Source: Oxalobacteraceae bacterium UBA6018 (GTDB lineage: Bacteria > Pseudomonadota > Gammaproteobacteria > Burkholderiales > Burkholderiaceae_D). From it: a DNA stretch of 64,000 bases. The notes beneath the pieces were generated by a model, which made no database searches, was not told the DNA's origin, and saw only the letters and a list, made by a program, of their open reading frames with translations. The DNA lies in the NCBI GenBank assembly GCA_002428015.1, contig DIZW01000068.1:178626-242625 (forward strand). The letters are read 5' to 3'. Shown piece by piece: positions 53,910 through 63,112 of the stretch. Position 1 is the stretch's first letter; every line of letters begins with the position of its first letter. Made by a program: the position numbers and the translations under genes.

Positions 53910-55091
53910 TCACGCGGCGCCTTGTGGGGCCGGTTGTCGCTTTACCAGCAACGCCTTGAGCGCGCGCCGCACGGCTCCGGTACGGGACTCGAACATTCGA
54001 TAGAAGCCATAGGCGAATGCTAATACAAACACTAGCATGCCCATGTAGGCAGCCAGGTCGGGCAGCCGGCTTGGATTCAGCCTGGCGATTCCAAGCCAGG
54101 CGGAGCCTGCGGAGCGCAGCAGACCGATCAATGGCACATGGACCACATATAAGGTGAACGAGAAATTGGAAAGGAAGGTGGCAATGCGCTTAACGCGCGC
54201 TGTAGCGCTGCTCGAAGGATCGATAGTTCCGATCGATGCCGACAGCAGCAAGAGGAAGAAAAGACTGATCAACAAATCCTGCGGGTACGAGGTGATGGTC
54301 TGGTCGTCGTTTTGCCCCGTGAGACGGAAATACACCGATATACCGGCTAGCGCAACGAGTAATGCGGCCCTGGTCGCTCGCCCGCAATCGATGCGTACGC
54401 GTGAGAAGCCGGCGCCGAGTAGCCAGATACTAAAGTACAGCAGCGCGGGTAACGGCAGCAGCAGCGCGATCGCGGTCACACCCGCGCCGGCCCAGGCACG
54501 CCGCTGCCAGCGACGCGCTCCGGCGCACATGAGCAGCAGCGGGAACAGCACGTAATACCAAGTTTCGTTGGCTAGGCTCCACAATGGATAATTGCCCCCG
54601 AACTGGGGGACGACAAAGGTCTGTAGGCCGAGCAGATTTGCAGCGAAGACTGACACCGAGTAAGGGTTCTCAGGCGAAAAATCGGCCATGCGTGGATCAA
54701 GCGCGCCGCTCACGATGCCGATGGCGAGCATAAGCAGGAAGGTCGGCAGGAGCACGGTCCACAAGCGCGTGATCCGGTCGATCGCATACAGCTTGAACGC
54801 GTCGGGCCTCGCTAGTTTGTTCATCAGGCTACCGCCCACGAGCCAGCCGCTGATCAGGAAGAACACGACCACCGCCTGATGAGCGAAGCCGGTGCAAAAC
54901 GCCAGCGCCAGATACCACGTCGACGGATCGTCCAGGCTGCGCAGGCCGGGAAAGCTTTCACTGCGCAGGTGCGCGGCAGCGACCTCGATAGCGGCGCCGC
55001 CGCGTAGCAATGAAATGAGAACGGAGTGAGGAGAGTGAGCCCCGAGCTGGCTCTCCTGCAATAGACTGATGCGAGGCATGTAACTGTTCAT
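53910..55091 (-). CDS. Acyltransferase family 3 (OafA/YrhL type)
   Basis: A 393-residue membrane protein with about ten hydrophobic helices and the usual family 3 pattern (LISGWLVGGSL, SLANETWYYVLFPLLL, LYVVHVPLIGLL). It transfers acetyl or another acyl group to sugars at the membrane. It overlaps the upstream PAP2 gene by four bases (ATGA), so they are translationally coupled. The start at 55091 follows from that overlap. Decoration of the exopolysaccharide is the likely role. Confidence 0.88.
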   Translation of the reverse strand: MNSYMPRISLLQESQLGAHSPHSVLISLLRGGAAIEVAAAHLRSESFPGLRSLDDPSTWYLALAFCTGFAHQAVVVFFLISGWLVGGSLMNKLARPDAFKLYAIDRITRLWTVLLPTFLLMLAIGIVSGALDPRMADFSPENPYSVSVFAANLLGLQTFVVPQFGGNYPLWSLANETWYYVLFPLLLMCAGARRWQRRAWAGAGVTAIALLLPLPALLYFSIWLLGAGFSRVRIDCGRATRAALLVALAGISVYFRLTGQNDDQTITSYPQDLLISLFFLLLLSASIGTIDPSSSATARVKRIATFLSNFSFTLYVVHVPLIGLLRSAGSAWLGIARLNPSRLPDLAAYMGMLVFVLAFAYGFYRMFESRTGAVRRALKALLVKRQPAPQGAA

Positions 55092-55804
55092 GATGATGGG
55101 ATCCGAAAAGGTGAGATTGATGGAAGATGTCCACTTGCCGCGCAATCGATCGTGAGTTGGTGCAAGCTACGGTGACCGGTGAGAACGCGCGCGGCCTTGA
55201 TCATCCAGTAGCCGGTCGGAATCGAGCGCATTAACCAGGCGGCGGCAAGAAAGACCAGCGCGAACCACAGCAGGCTCGATAGCGGACGCGGCGGTGGTAA
55301 CGGACCGCCAAGTTCGATTGCCGCGGCGCTGGCGGCACCGCCGAGCAGACAACCGGCCGCCGCTTCTGCAACCGTGTGTTCACGCGCGGCGACCAACATG
55401 ACGCCGACCAGCATTGCGATGCCGAGACCGGTACCAAAGCCACGGTGGTCGCCAAGCCGCGCGCGCGGATCCTGCTGATGGCGATGCCTCCGTGCGGATT
55501 CATGATCCGATCGTGCGCGCTGCCATTGATGGAAGAGGACGTAAAAAAGGGTCGGGAAGACTGCGCTGGCGCCGGTAGCATGTCCGCTGATGGCCTTGAA
55601 GTCCACCCCAGATGCGCCAATGCCCCAGCTCATGAACGCCACTTTGCTGGCCGCGACCGTGGCGAGCACGGCGCCGAACAGGATGAGCCACCAGCAGGCC
55701 AGACGACGCGCGCGGGCAGCCAGGAGGGCAGGTACGAGCGCGGCCCCTACGGGGATGGTCAAGCCCGGGTCGCCGAGGTGAAACAGAGGTAGCCAGGGCG
55801 CCAT
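55088..55804 (-). CDS. PAP2-type phosphatase with degenerate motifs
   Basis: A 238-residue membrane protein with several helices. The central motif FKAISGHATGASAVFPTL corresponds to PSGH with Ile for Pro, and REHTVAEAAAG corresponds to SRxxxxxHxxxD with Glu for Asp. The Lys-Arg-Pro first motif is not evident. It may hydrolyse undecaprenyl-pyrophosphate or a related lipid, or have lost activity. It is in the minus-strand exopolysaccharide operon, downstream of the sugar transferase and overlapping the acyltransferase. Confidence 0.78.
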   Translation of the reverse strand: MAPWLPLFHLGDPGLTIPVGAALVPALLAARARRLACWWLILFGAVLATVAASKVAFMSWGIGASGVDFKAISGHATGASAVFPTLFYVLFHQWQRARSDHESARRHRHQQDPRARLGDHRGFGTGLGIAMLVGVMLVAAREHTVAEAAAGCLLGGAASAAAIELGGPLPPPRPLSSLLWFALVFLAAAWLMRSIPTGYWMIKAARVLTGHRSLHQLTIDCAASGHLPSISPFRIPSS

Positions 55805-55814
55805 CGTCGTCTCG

Positions 55815-56405
55815 CTAGCGCAACAGCGCCGCTAAGGTGCTGAGAATGATGCGCAGATCGGTCCAGAAGCTACGCTCTCGCACATAGCGCAAGTTGAAGG
55901 CGAGCTTGGCCGGCATGACCGCTTCGAGGTAGGCCTGTTCCGGGTTGGCACTGCGTGCCAAAATGGCGTTCTCGTCCTTGTAGCAGATCGATGCCCAGTC
56001 AGTGATCCCAGGCTTGACTGACAATACCAGGGCACGCACCTCGGGCGAGTAGCTGGCCACGTAACGCGGTACTTCGGGCCGCGGCCCCACCAGGCTCATC
56101 GCGCCGCAGATCACATTGATGAGCTGGGGAAGTTCATCGAGCTTATGGCGGCGCAGGAAGCGACCTGCACGCGTGATGCGACGGTCGTTGCCGATCGTCA
56201 GCAGCGAGGCAGGCGCCGCCGCGTCGACCATCGTGCGAAACTTAAGAATGTCGAAGATTACGCCGCGCTGGCCGACGCGTTTCTGGCGAAACAGCACCGG
56301 TCCCGGTGAATCGAGCTTGATCCACAGCGCGATAATCAGTAACAACGGCGCCAGCATCAGCAACCCGGCCGACGCGGCCAGCAGATCGAACAGTCGCTTG
56401 TTCAT
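55815..56405 (-). CDS. Undecaprenyl-phosphate sugar phosphotransferase (initiating sugar transferase)
   Basis: 196 residues, the short single-helix form. A transmembrane helix at about 4-27, then the family core: [33 protein letters not shown] and [11 protein letters not shown] near 95-110. It puts the first sugar-1-phosphate onto undecaprenyl phosphate and so starts repeat-unit assembly. The start at 56405 gives an ATGA overlap with the upstream aminotransferase; earlier in-frame starts lie in that gene. Confidence 0.94.
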   Translation of the reverse strand: MNKRLFDLLAASAGLLMLAPLLLIIALWIKLDSPGPVLFRQKRVGQRGVIFDILKFRTMVDAAAPASLLTIGNDRRITRAGRFLRRHKLDELPQLINVICGAMSLVGPRPEVPRYVASYSPEVRALVLSVKPGITDWASICYKDENAILARSANPEQAYLEAVMPAKLAFNLRYVRERSFWTDLRIILSTLAALLR

Positions 56406-57583
56406 GTCAGCAGCTCGCGCAGGGCATCGATCACGCGTTGCTGGTCCGGGTCGCTCATTTTGGTGTACAGCGGCAGGGTCAGCATCGATGCGTAGCTGGC
56501 TTCGGCGACGGGGAAGTGGGCGGGATTGAGTTGACAACTCTCACGCCAGAATGGCTGCCGGTGCAGCGGAATAAAATGGACGCTGGTGCCAATGCCGCGC
56601 TCCGCCAGCGCGCGAATGAGATCATCGCGGCTGAGCGGCGCGCCGGCGGCCAGGCGCACCACGTATAGGTGCCAGGCGTGGGTGCTACCTGGTGGCGCGC
56701 TGGCGGGCAGGCGCAAGGGCAGGTCCGCCAAGCCCGTGTGATAGCGTGCGGCGAGCACCTCGCGGCGTGCCAGGAAGCGATCGATCTTGCGCAACTGCGC
56801 AATGCCGATCGCAGCGGCCAGGTCGGTCAGATTGTACTTAAAGCCGGCCGCCACGACCTCGTAGAACCAGGCCGGGGTGCGCGAGGTATAGCGGGCAAAC
56901 GCATCCTGGCTGATCCCGTGCAGCCGCATCATCTTGATCCTGCTGGCGAGGCGTGGATCCCGCGTGACCACCATACCGCCTTCGCCGGTGGTCATGGTCT
57001 TGTTGGCATAGAAACTGAAGACGGTGGCGTCGCTGTCGAGCGTTCCCACCAGTCGTCCGCGCACGCGCGATGGGAAGGCGTGCGCGGCATCTTCGACCAC
57101 CTTCAAACCGTGGGCTTGCGCCAAGCCGAGCAAGCGTTCCATGTCGCAGGCCAGCCCGGCGTAATGTACCGGGATGATGGCCCGTGTGTGCGGTCCGATC
57201 GCCGCTTCGACCGCGTCCAGGTCAAGATTCAGGGTGTCCGGGTCGGCATCGACGAACACCGGCTGGGCGCCAAGATAGCGCACCACCTCGGCGGTGGCGG
57301 TGAAGGTCATGCTCGGCACGATGACCTCGTGCCCCGGGCCGATGCCCAGCGCCTCTAGCGCCAGATGCAGGCCGGCGGTGGCCGAATTGACCGCCATGGT
57401 CTCGACGCCGCCACCGAGATAGGTGGCGAAATCGTTCTCGAACTGGCGCGCCTGGGCCCCGGTCGTGATCCAGCCGGAACGCAAGCAAGCAACGACGGCG
57501 GCGATCTCCTCGTCGCCGATGTCGGGTAAGGCAAACGGCAGAAAAGCGGCCGCGGGTGGAAGGGCGCTTATGTCTTCAGGCAT
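56402..57583 (-). CDS. DegT/DnrJ/EryC1/StrS sugar aminotransferase
   Basis: A 393-residue PLP enzyme. The Lys for PLP lies in [14 protein letters not shown] near 190, with [17 protein letters not shown] N-terminal and [11 protein letters not shown] segments typical of the family. It transaminates a nucleotide keto-sugar, giving an amino sugar for the repeat unit. It follows the glycosyltransferase gene by 46 bases and overlaps the sugar transferase gene by four bases. Confidence 0.93.
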   Translation of the reverse strand: MPEDISALPPAAAFLPFALPDIGDEEIAAVVACLRSGWITTGAQARQFENDFATYLGGGVETMAVNSATAGLHLALEALGIGPGHEVIVPSMTFTATAEVVRYLGAQPVFVDADPDTLNLDLDAVEAAIGPHTRAIIPVHYAGLACDMERLLGLAQAHGLKVVEDAAHAFPSRVRGRLVGTLDSDATVFSFYANKTMTTGEGGMVVTRDPRLASRIKMMRLHGISQDAFARYTSRTPAWFYEVVAAGFKYNLTDLAAAIGIAQLRKIDRFLARREVLAARYHTGLADLPLRLPASAPPGSTHAWHLYVVRLAAGAPLSRDDLIRALAERGIGTSVHFIPLHRQPFWRESCQLNPAHFPVAEASYASMLTLPLYTKMSDPDQQRVIDALRELLT

Positions 57584-57629
57584 GATGTCGTATCCGGATA
57601 GGGTGAGTGGGTTGGACGACGGGCGGCAG

Positions 57630-58859
57630 TTACGCGCAGGCCTGCAAAAAACGCCTGCCTAATACGGGATAGGTGAGATTGGCCAGCGCATAGTCGCGCC
57701 CGCGCTGGCCCAGCGCATTGCGCTCTCGCGGCGCGAGCGTGAACAGCGCCAGCAGGCCATGCGCAACGGCGATCGGGTCTTGGGGTGGAACAGTCAGGCC
57801 GCACTGGGCATCGGCGACCGGATCGTTGCCGGCCTCGACCGAATGCAGAATCGGACGGCCTGCCATCATGTAGTCGATCAGCTTGTTGGGCGCGATGCCG
57901 AAACGGTAAAGGCGCTGACGCTGCCAGCCGATGTAGGCGGTGTCGAAGCAACGCAACAGGGCCGGAACGTGCTGCTTGGGGACCGGATCGAAGAAGTGCA
58001 CATTACGCAGTGCCATCTGCCGCGCCAGCTGCTGCAGGCGGGCTTTTTCTGGGCCATCGCCGACGAGTGCAAAGACAATGCGCGGATCGTCGATCAAAGC
58101 GGCCGCGTTGAGCAGCGTGTCGAGCGCGTTCGCCAGCCCATGGGTGCCCGCATAGCCGACGATGAACTTGCCGCGACGGCGCAAGGTGGCCAGGCTGGCG
58201 CCAGTCATCCCCGGCAGTACGGACGGCTCGTGCAGCCATTCGGACGGGTCGGCGCCGTTGGGCACAATATGCAGCTTGTGCGGCGCCATGCCGTGCGCTT
58301 CGAGGTGGTCGCGCACTTTCGGGAGGATAGACACGACCGCGTCGGCATGGCGGCAAGCATAGTTCTCCGCCGCCTGTAGCAGCATGATAAAGGGGTGCCA
58401 CTTGGAGTAGCCGCCCAGTTCCATCGGCGATAGTGGCCACAGGTCGTGCAGTTCGAACAGCAGACGCGCGCCGGACAGGCGGGCGATGCGCCGTGCCGGC
58501 CAAATGTCAAGGGGGTAGGTGCTCGATGCGATCACAACATCGGCGCCGAAGCCCGACGCCAACTGACGGGCCTGTAGCGCCAGGCTGGCAACGAAGGCGC
58601 CGATGTTGATCACGCGCGCCAGGCCATTGCCGCGGTAGGGGGGCGTAGCGATCCAGCGGTACTCGATCCCATCGATGGTTTCGTCAAGGCGTGCGTTGCC
58701 GTCAAGATGAGGCGCTTGGGCCCGGATATGCGATTGCGCCGAGGCCACGATGCGCACTCGATGGCCGAGACGCACCCATTCACGCGCCAGATAGAACGGT
58801 CGGTATTCCATGCCATGGCGCAGCGAGCCGGCATAATGGTTGATGAGCAGGATATTCAT
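57630..58859 (-). CDS. Glycosyltransferase family 4 (WbuB-like)
   Basis: A 409-residue cytoplasmic GT-B enzyme. N-terminal [27 protein letters not shown], a middle LHDLWPLSP segment, [12 protein letters not shown] and the C-terminal donor-binding [18 protein letters not shown] with the acidic/EX-type region. It resembles WbuB-type transferases that add a sugar to an undecaprenyl-linked precursor. It is in the same direction as the downstream aminotransferase. Confidence 0.9.
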   Translation of the reverse strand: MNILLINHYAGSLRHGMEYRPFYLAREWVRLGHRVRIVASAQSHIRAQAPHLDGNARLDETIDGIEYRWIATPPYRGNGLARVINIGAFVASLALQARQLASGFGADVVIASSTYPLDIWPARRIARLSGARLLFELHDLWPLSPMELGGYSKWHPFIMLLQAAENYACRHADAVVSILPKVRDHLEAHGMAPHKLHIVPNGADPSEWLHEPSVLPGMTGASLATLRRRGKFIVGYAGTHGLANALDTLLNAAALIDDPRIVFALVGDGPEKARLQQLARQMALRNVHFFDPVPKQHVPALLRCFDTAYIGWQRQRLYRFGIAPNKLIDYMMAGRPILHSVEAGNDPVADAQCGLTVPPQDPIAVAHGLLALFTLAPRERNALGQRGRDYALANLTYPVLGRRFLQACA

Positions 58860-58887
58860 GGCGATAGCATCGATGTTAGGTGGCGAT

Positions 58888-59661
58888 TTACCAGGTCAAG
58901 CCTTCGACCAGGCGGCGCACGTTGCTCTTGGTACTCTCGCGCCAATTGGTTTCCCATTGCACCGGATGGGTGAGCAGGCAAATACAGCGGTAGCGCCCCA
59001 GCGCGCTGCGGGGATCTACCGGGTGGTAGTAGCGCGGCGGGGGGCGGTCGCTGATGTACAGGTCGAACTGTTCGAGCAACTCGGGGTCGTAGGTTTCGCA
59101 GGCGATCCCGCAACGTGAGCGGAACGCGCGGTCGTGCAGAATCTCATGATTGATGACGTTCAGACGGCGGTTGGCGAAGTCGCCGTGGCTGGCAACCGTG
59201 GTCAGTTTGATGGCCAGGGCTTGCTCAATTCGCGCGCAGTTGCGCAGGAATTCCTGGCGTATCTCAGGGAAGCGGCGGCGGAGCGTGTCAGCGTTCTTGA
59301 TGTGATGGCGCTTGGCGAAGTCGGCGACTTCCTCGAAGTGGTAACTGGCCTCGCTGCCGTAGGCTTCGATTTCACGCATCAGTCCAAAATCGAGGGTCGA
59401 GAGCCGGAAATAGTAGCTGGCGGTAACGCCGTGGCGCGCTTCGACGGCGAACATCTTCGCGGCGGTGCGCGTATCGGTGTCGATGTCGTGACGATGCACC
59501 AGCGTGGGCGGCCGCGCCGCGCGGTTGGGCTCGCGCAAGAACTCGCGGATCGACATTTGCGCATACCCGTGTCCCTGCGCGGTGCGTAGCAGCGCGTCAT
59601 ACTCGGCCAGGCGGGATGGCATCAGGTAGTCGCTATAGATGCGGTTAAGCACAGTTTTCAT
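58888..59661 (-). CDS. Polysaccharide-deacetylase-like protein
   Basis: A 257-residue protein with the pattern LVHRHDIDTDTRTA near 53-66, which resembles the Asp-His start of deacetylase (NodB-fold) domains, and SYHFEEVADFAKRHH further on. The rest is not diagnostic. It may remove acetyl groups from sugars of this polymer. It overlaps the upstream FemAB-like gene by four bases (ATGA). Confidence 0.62.
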   Translation of the reverse strand: MKTVLNRIYSDYLMPSRLAEYDALLRTAQGHGYAQMSIREFLREPNRAARPPTLVHRHDIDTDTRTAAKMFAVEARHGVTASYYFRLSTLDFGLMREIEAYGSEASYHFEEVADFAKRHHIKNADTLRRRFPEIRQEFLRNCARIEQALAIKLTTVASHGDFANRRLNVINHEILHDRAFRSRCGIACETYDPELLEQFDLYISDRPPPRYYHPVDPRSALGRYRCICLLTHPVQWETNWRESTKSNVRRLVEGLTW

Positions 59662-60437
59662 TGGATGCTGTATTTCGCGCGGTAAGGAACAAAGCCGAGG
59701 ATTGTCTTAAACTGTTGCATGCCGGGGAGGGCGCCGAAAAAGGTGTCATACATCAGGTAGCGCGCGCGCCGTTCGCTGATCAGGCGTGCCACGATATCGA
59801 CCATCATCAGGTGCATGACGCCATCGTTATTGCGGTAGCCAATTAGTTGAGAGAAAGCGCTGAAATTGCCGTAGTGTCCCAAGTTGGCATATGCCATCAG
59901 TTTGCCGTCCGCGTTGAGTACGCCGTAATAGCGAAAGTTAGGCAAACATTCAAACGTGGTCTGCTTGACCTGGTAAGGGCTATCCATGGGGCGGCCCTGA
60001 CGCAGTTTGATCGAGGTATTGATGTCGTGAATCGCATCGATATAGGCGTTGCGGTCGATCTCGGTGACCGTATAGCCGCGCGCTCTGGCACGCCGGGCAT
60101 GAAATGCGCCGCCATTTTTCCCCTTGATTCGCTCGAGATATTGATCCAGCGTATCGAACTGCCGAAGGTCGAGCAGTGCCGCACCCCAACTCTTATTCTG
60201 AATGAGCCAGTAGCGCGGATGGGGTTTGGTGTAATAGTGATAGGTTTCCGTTACAGCTTGCGGGGCGAGTTTTCGCTCGAAACGCAGGTCGGCGACCGGC
60301 ATGCCCGCAAGGCGTCGCAGTGTGTGTATGTACCGAACAAAATTACTCATTTTTGCTTCGTCGAATAATGAACGCGGTATTGCTAAGGGCCAATATCTCG
60401 TGTTTGGGTCTTGAGGCCGATTCCTACTCTGATGCAT
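59658..60437 (-). CDS. FemAB/GNAT-like acyl- or aminoacyl-transferase of the EPS locus
   Basis: 259 residues from the ATG at 60437, where GAGG lies 9 bases upstream; a shorter start at 60350 is possible. The C-terminal region (IRNNDGVMHLMMVDIVARLISERRARYLMYDTFFG cut within the segment at 165-200) and FKTILGFVPYRAKY fit the FemAB/GNAT-like proteins of polysaccharide loci. It may acylate an amino sugar made by the aminotransferase. It is the first gene of the operon running to 53910, with short or overlapping junctions. Confidence 0.7.
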   Translation of the reverse strand: MHQSRNRPQDPNTRYWPLAIPRSLFDEAKMSNFVRYIHTLRRLAGMPVADLRFERKLAPQAVTETYHYYTKPHPRYWLIQNKSWGAALLDLRQFDTLDQYLERIKGKNGGAFHARRARARGYTVTEIDRNAYIDAIHDINTSIKLRQGRPMDSPYQVKQTTFECLPNFRYYGVLNADGKLMAYANLGHYGNFSAFSQLIGYRNNDGVMHLMMVDIVARLISERRARYLMYDTFFGALPGMQQFKTILGFVPYRAKYSIQ

Positions 60438-60828
60438 ATTTAATTACCTCGTGTTGTATGTAAATTGCCATCGCGGCGCACATCATTTCACCGGTGCAGT
60501 GGATGCATTCTACGGTCGCTAGTCGCGTATCGAAGTGCCTCGCCTGTCACGGCGTCGTAAGAAGCAATATTTGCCTGATCGGCAGCTAGCTTCCATTCTT
60601 TTCACTGTAGCCTATTAAACGCCTCGAATATTGAAGCAGCTTAAATCGATGAAGGCCGCTTGCGCGCTACCATTTTTCCTTGCACATACCGGAGGGCACG
60701 CTAGTTTCATGCGTGCATTCGAGTGCCTTGGTCTCCAGTTGATAACCTAAGTCGCCGCGCGGGTCCACAGCACGACTTTCAAGTCGGCGTATATCGGCAA
60801 TGTCAATCGTTGTGAGCGGCCGCACTTC
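60438..60828. other. Gap upstream of the FemAB-like gene
   Basis: 391 bases, AT-richer than the genes to the left. It should hold the promoter of the minus-strand operon 53910-60437 and the end of the 60829 gene. No gene, RNA or convincing terminator was seen. Confidence 0.5.
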
Positions 60829-61947
60829 TCAATTCTGCAATCGGTGATAAAAATCAATCAATTTTATGGACTCGGCTTCCCAGTTATACTGTTCGATAAC
60901 CGCTTGGCGTCCGTTGTCACCCATTCGCCGCGCATGCTCCGGGTTGCTAACGAGATAATCGATAGCGTCAGCGATCGCGCAGGGATCGCCGGGGTCGACG
61001 CACATCCCGCAGCCGGCCTCATCGATAATCCGGCGCCAAAGCGGAATCGATGAAGCGATGACAGGAATGCCGGCCGCCATATATTCGAACATTTTGACTG
61101 GAAGTGATTCGAGATAATTGGGTTGCGGATGCAGGGTGACCAGCCCCGCCATCGACCGCGCCATGATGGCGCCGACACCGGCGCGGTCGAGATGTCCATG
61201 GCGCTGGACGCGCGACCATCCCGACTGCCCGACCATGTCCGCTTCAAGGCTTGCCTCGTCGAAGCTTCCCGCCAAATTCAGCCGTGCAGGCGATCGCAGC
61301 TTCGCGCAGGCGGCGACGAGCTCACGTATTCCCCGCACGGCGGAGATGCTGCCGACATAACAAACCTCTGGTGGTTTTTCGCTCCAGGGCGCGGCTGCGT
61401 CGAATTCGCTACGCAACGGGAAGTTGTTGACGTCGACCGTGTTTGGATTGATTTGCAAAAACTTGTCTCGGATTGATGGTGTCGCGGCGACGACGCCGTC
61501 GAAAAGCTGGCACGTGTGGCGTTCGTAGGCGGAAAATGCGGCGGCGGTCAGGCGCCCCACCGCAGGGTGCAGATAGGGCTTTCCCAGCAGTTGCAGGGGG
61601 ACGTCTTCATGCGCATCGAAAATGACGGTCTTGCCAAGACGTTTCAAGCGTATGCCGGCAGGGATCAGCTCCGGATCGTGAAAATGGTAAATATCGGCGT
61701 CGAGTTGTTGGGCGCTGCGATAGATGCGGGCGGTGGCGTGCAGCATGCGTGCAATCCGTCCGGATTCGCGACCGACGTCGCGAATCCGGACGCCGTCGTC
61801 AAAGGCGTCCCCGTAGCCGTCCGCTACAAGGAGATTTACCTCATACCCTTCACGGGCTAACTGCCGGCACTGTTTGACGAAGATCCGTGTATCGTGGCGC
61901 GGGTGCGCTGAGGTCAGGTGGGCGATGGTAACCATTTTTTCTTTCAT
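60829..61947 (-). CDS. Glycosyltransferase family 4
   Basis: A 372-residue GT-B enzyme: TIAHLTSAHPRHDTRIFVKQCRQLAREG at the start, FDAHEDVP near 112-118, a CYVGSISAVRGI donor-domain start and the PVKMFEYMAAGIPVIASSIPLWRRIIDEAGCG segment cut here near 283-314, with the EX7E-type acidic residues. It adds one sugar to the lipid-linked unit. It overlaps the 3' end of the polymerase-like gene by 98 bases. Confidence 0.9.
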   Translation of the reverse strand: MKEKMVTIAHLTSAHPRHDTRIFVKQCRQLAREGYEVNLLVADGYGDAFDDGVRIRDVGRESGRIARMLHATARIYRSAQQLDADIYHFHDPELIPAGIRLKRLGKTVIFDAHEDVPLQLLGKPYLHPAVGRLTAAAFSAYERHTCQLFDGVVAATPSIRDKFLQINPNTVDVNNFPLRSEFDAAAPWSEKPPEVCYVGSISAVRGIRELVAACAKLRSPARLNLAGSFDEASLEADMVGQSGWSRVQRHGHLDRAGVGAIMARSMAGLVTLHPQPNYLESLPVKMFEYMAAGIPVIASSIPLWRRIIDEAGCGMCVDPGDPCAIADAIDYLVSNPEHARRMGDNGRQAVIEQYNWEAESIKLIDFYHRLQN

Positions 61948-63112
61948 ACCTGAGTTTAGCGAATGAGCCGAGTGCGGCGCCGATGAACATGTCCGTGAAA
62001 TAATGTGATTCGATCAATAGCAGCAGCGTAATGCAAGCGATTGAAAAGCCTATGATGAACTGGCCGCTCTTTATATGACTAAAGTAACCTCGAATAAACA
62101 TGCCTGTGCACGGCACAACAAGGATGGCTAGAACAAAGATGAATCCAAACAGGCCCGTGTCGACCCAGGCCGATAGGATATTGTGTGAATATAGGCCAGG
62201 CGGATAACTGGCATAATCACCGAAGATCGGGTATTGCGCGATCGTGTGCATTGCGTACACACTTAAATGATGGCGTTTGTTTGCTGACGTCGATTGCGAT
62301 AGGTCAAGCAACTCTAATATGCGATTGCTCGGCAATAGTGAAAGGAGTTCGTCCAGGTTGGCATAGACGATAAGGAAGATCGCAATAAACGTTATTGTGA
62401 TGAGTAACTTTCGCTTCGCATGGTAAAGCTCGAGGATAGGTATCATCGCCAGCATGGCGACGAATTCGCTGCGGGCTGTATTGACAAACAATGTGGGTGC
62501 AGCAAGGCAATAGAGAAATATACGCAACGATAGCGCACGGGTAAACGCGGCAACTACGCAAAAAGTCAGTAAATATGAGCGCGCGAACCCCTGATAGGTA
62601 GACAGGCTGTCTGGGTCTTTGGCCATGTCCAGCGGAGCCAGGTAAAAGGCGCCATCGACCGAGAAACTAAAGACGATGGCCGACATCGCGATCATACTAG
62701 CGATGGCAATCGCGCGGAAGCTGCGACGTGAGAAATCGGTGAATTTAAATATAACAAAAAGGTTTACCATGAAAAGAATGCAAATGATGTGGTTTTCGAC
62801 AATCTGTAAGCTTGCGCCGGCGGCCGCATTAACAGCGACAATGCACAGAAAATATGCGATATATAAATTAAAAAACACATCCGCTTTAGTTAGTTGGTTG
62901 CGGTCGTGCCTGACCTTGTAGGCGTAAAGAAAGAGCAATGGCGGCGTCGCCATGAGTGACACTGGCGAAAAATAGCCGCCGAGATAGGCACCGATACGTC
63001 CCAGGCCGAGCAAGGTATGGTAAAAAAAGAAGCCGGGGAATAGCGCGAGGAAGGCGGTCATCCCGACGGCATGCTCGGCCCACAGGGGCGAAGGAGAAGC
63101 ACGGTATTTCAT
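61850..63112 (-). CDS. O-antigen/EPS polymerase-like (Wzy-type) membrane protein
   Basis: A 420-residue protein with about ten or more hydrophobic helices and a large periplasmic loop between later helices (GDYASYPPGLYSHNILSAWVD region), the typical Wzy pattern. It would polymerise the repeat units at the outer face of the inner membrane. The start at 63112 overlaps the flippase stop (ATGA). Its last 33 codons overlap the next gene; the C-terminal NGYHRPPDLSAPAP tail is unusual. The sequence is more AT-rich than the left part of the locus. Confidence 0.83.
   Translation of the reverse strand: MKYRASPSPLWAEHAVGMTAFLALFPGFFFYHTLLGLGRIGAYLGGYFSPVSLMATPPLLFLYAYKVRHDRNQLTKADVFFNLYIAYFLCIVAVNAAAGASLQIVENHIICILFMVNLFVIFKFTDFSRRSFRAIAIASMIAMSAIVFSFSVDGAFYLAPLDMAKDPDSLSTYQGFARSYLLTFCVVAAFTRALSLRIFLYCLAAPTLFVNTARSEFVAMLAMIPILELYHAKRKLLITITFIAIFLIVYANLDELLSLLPSNRILELLDLSQSTSANKRHHLSVYAMHTIAQYPIFGDYASYPPGLYSHNILSAWVDTGLFGFIFVLAILVVPCTGMFIRGYFSHIKSGQFIIGFSIACITLLLLIESHYFTDMFIGAALGSFAKLRYERKNGYHRPPDLSAPAPRYTDLRQTVPAVSP

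Noticed and set aside
60747..60806. A frame giving LTLPIYADLKVVLWTRAAT resembling the end of a sugar-transferase
   Set aside because: The match is about 10 residues only and upstream codons run into the neighbouring gene; likely coincidence.
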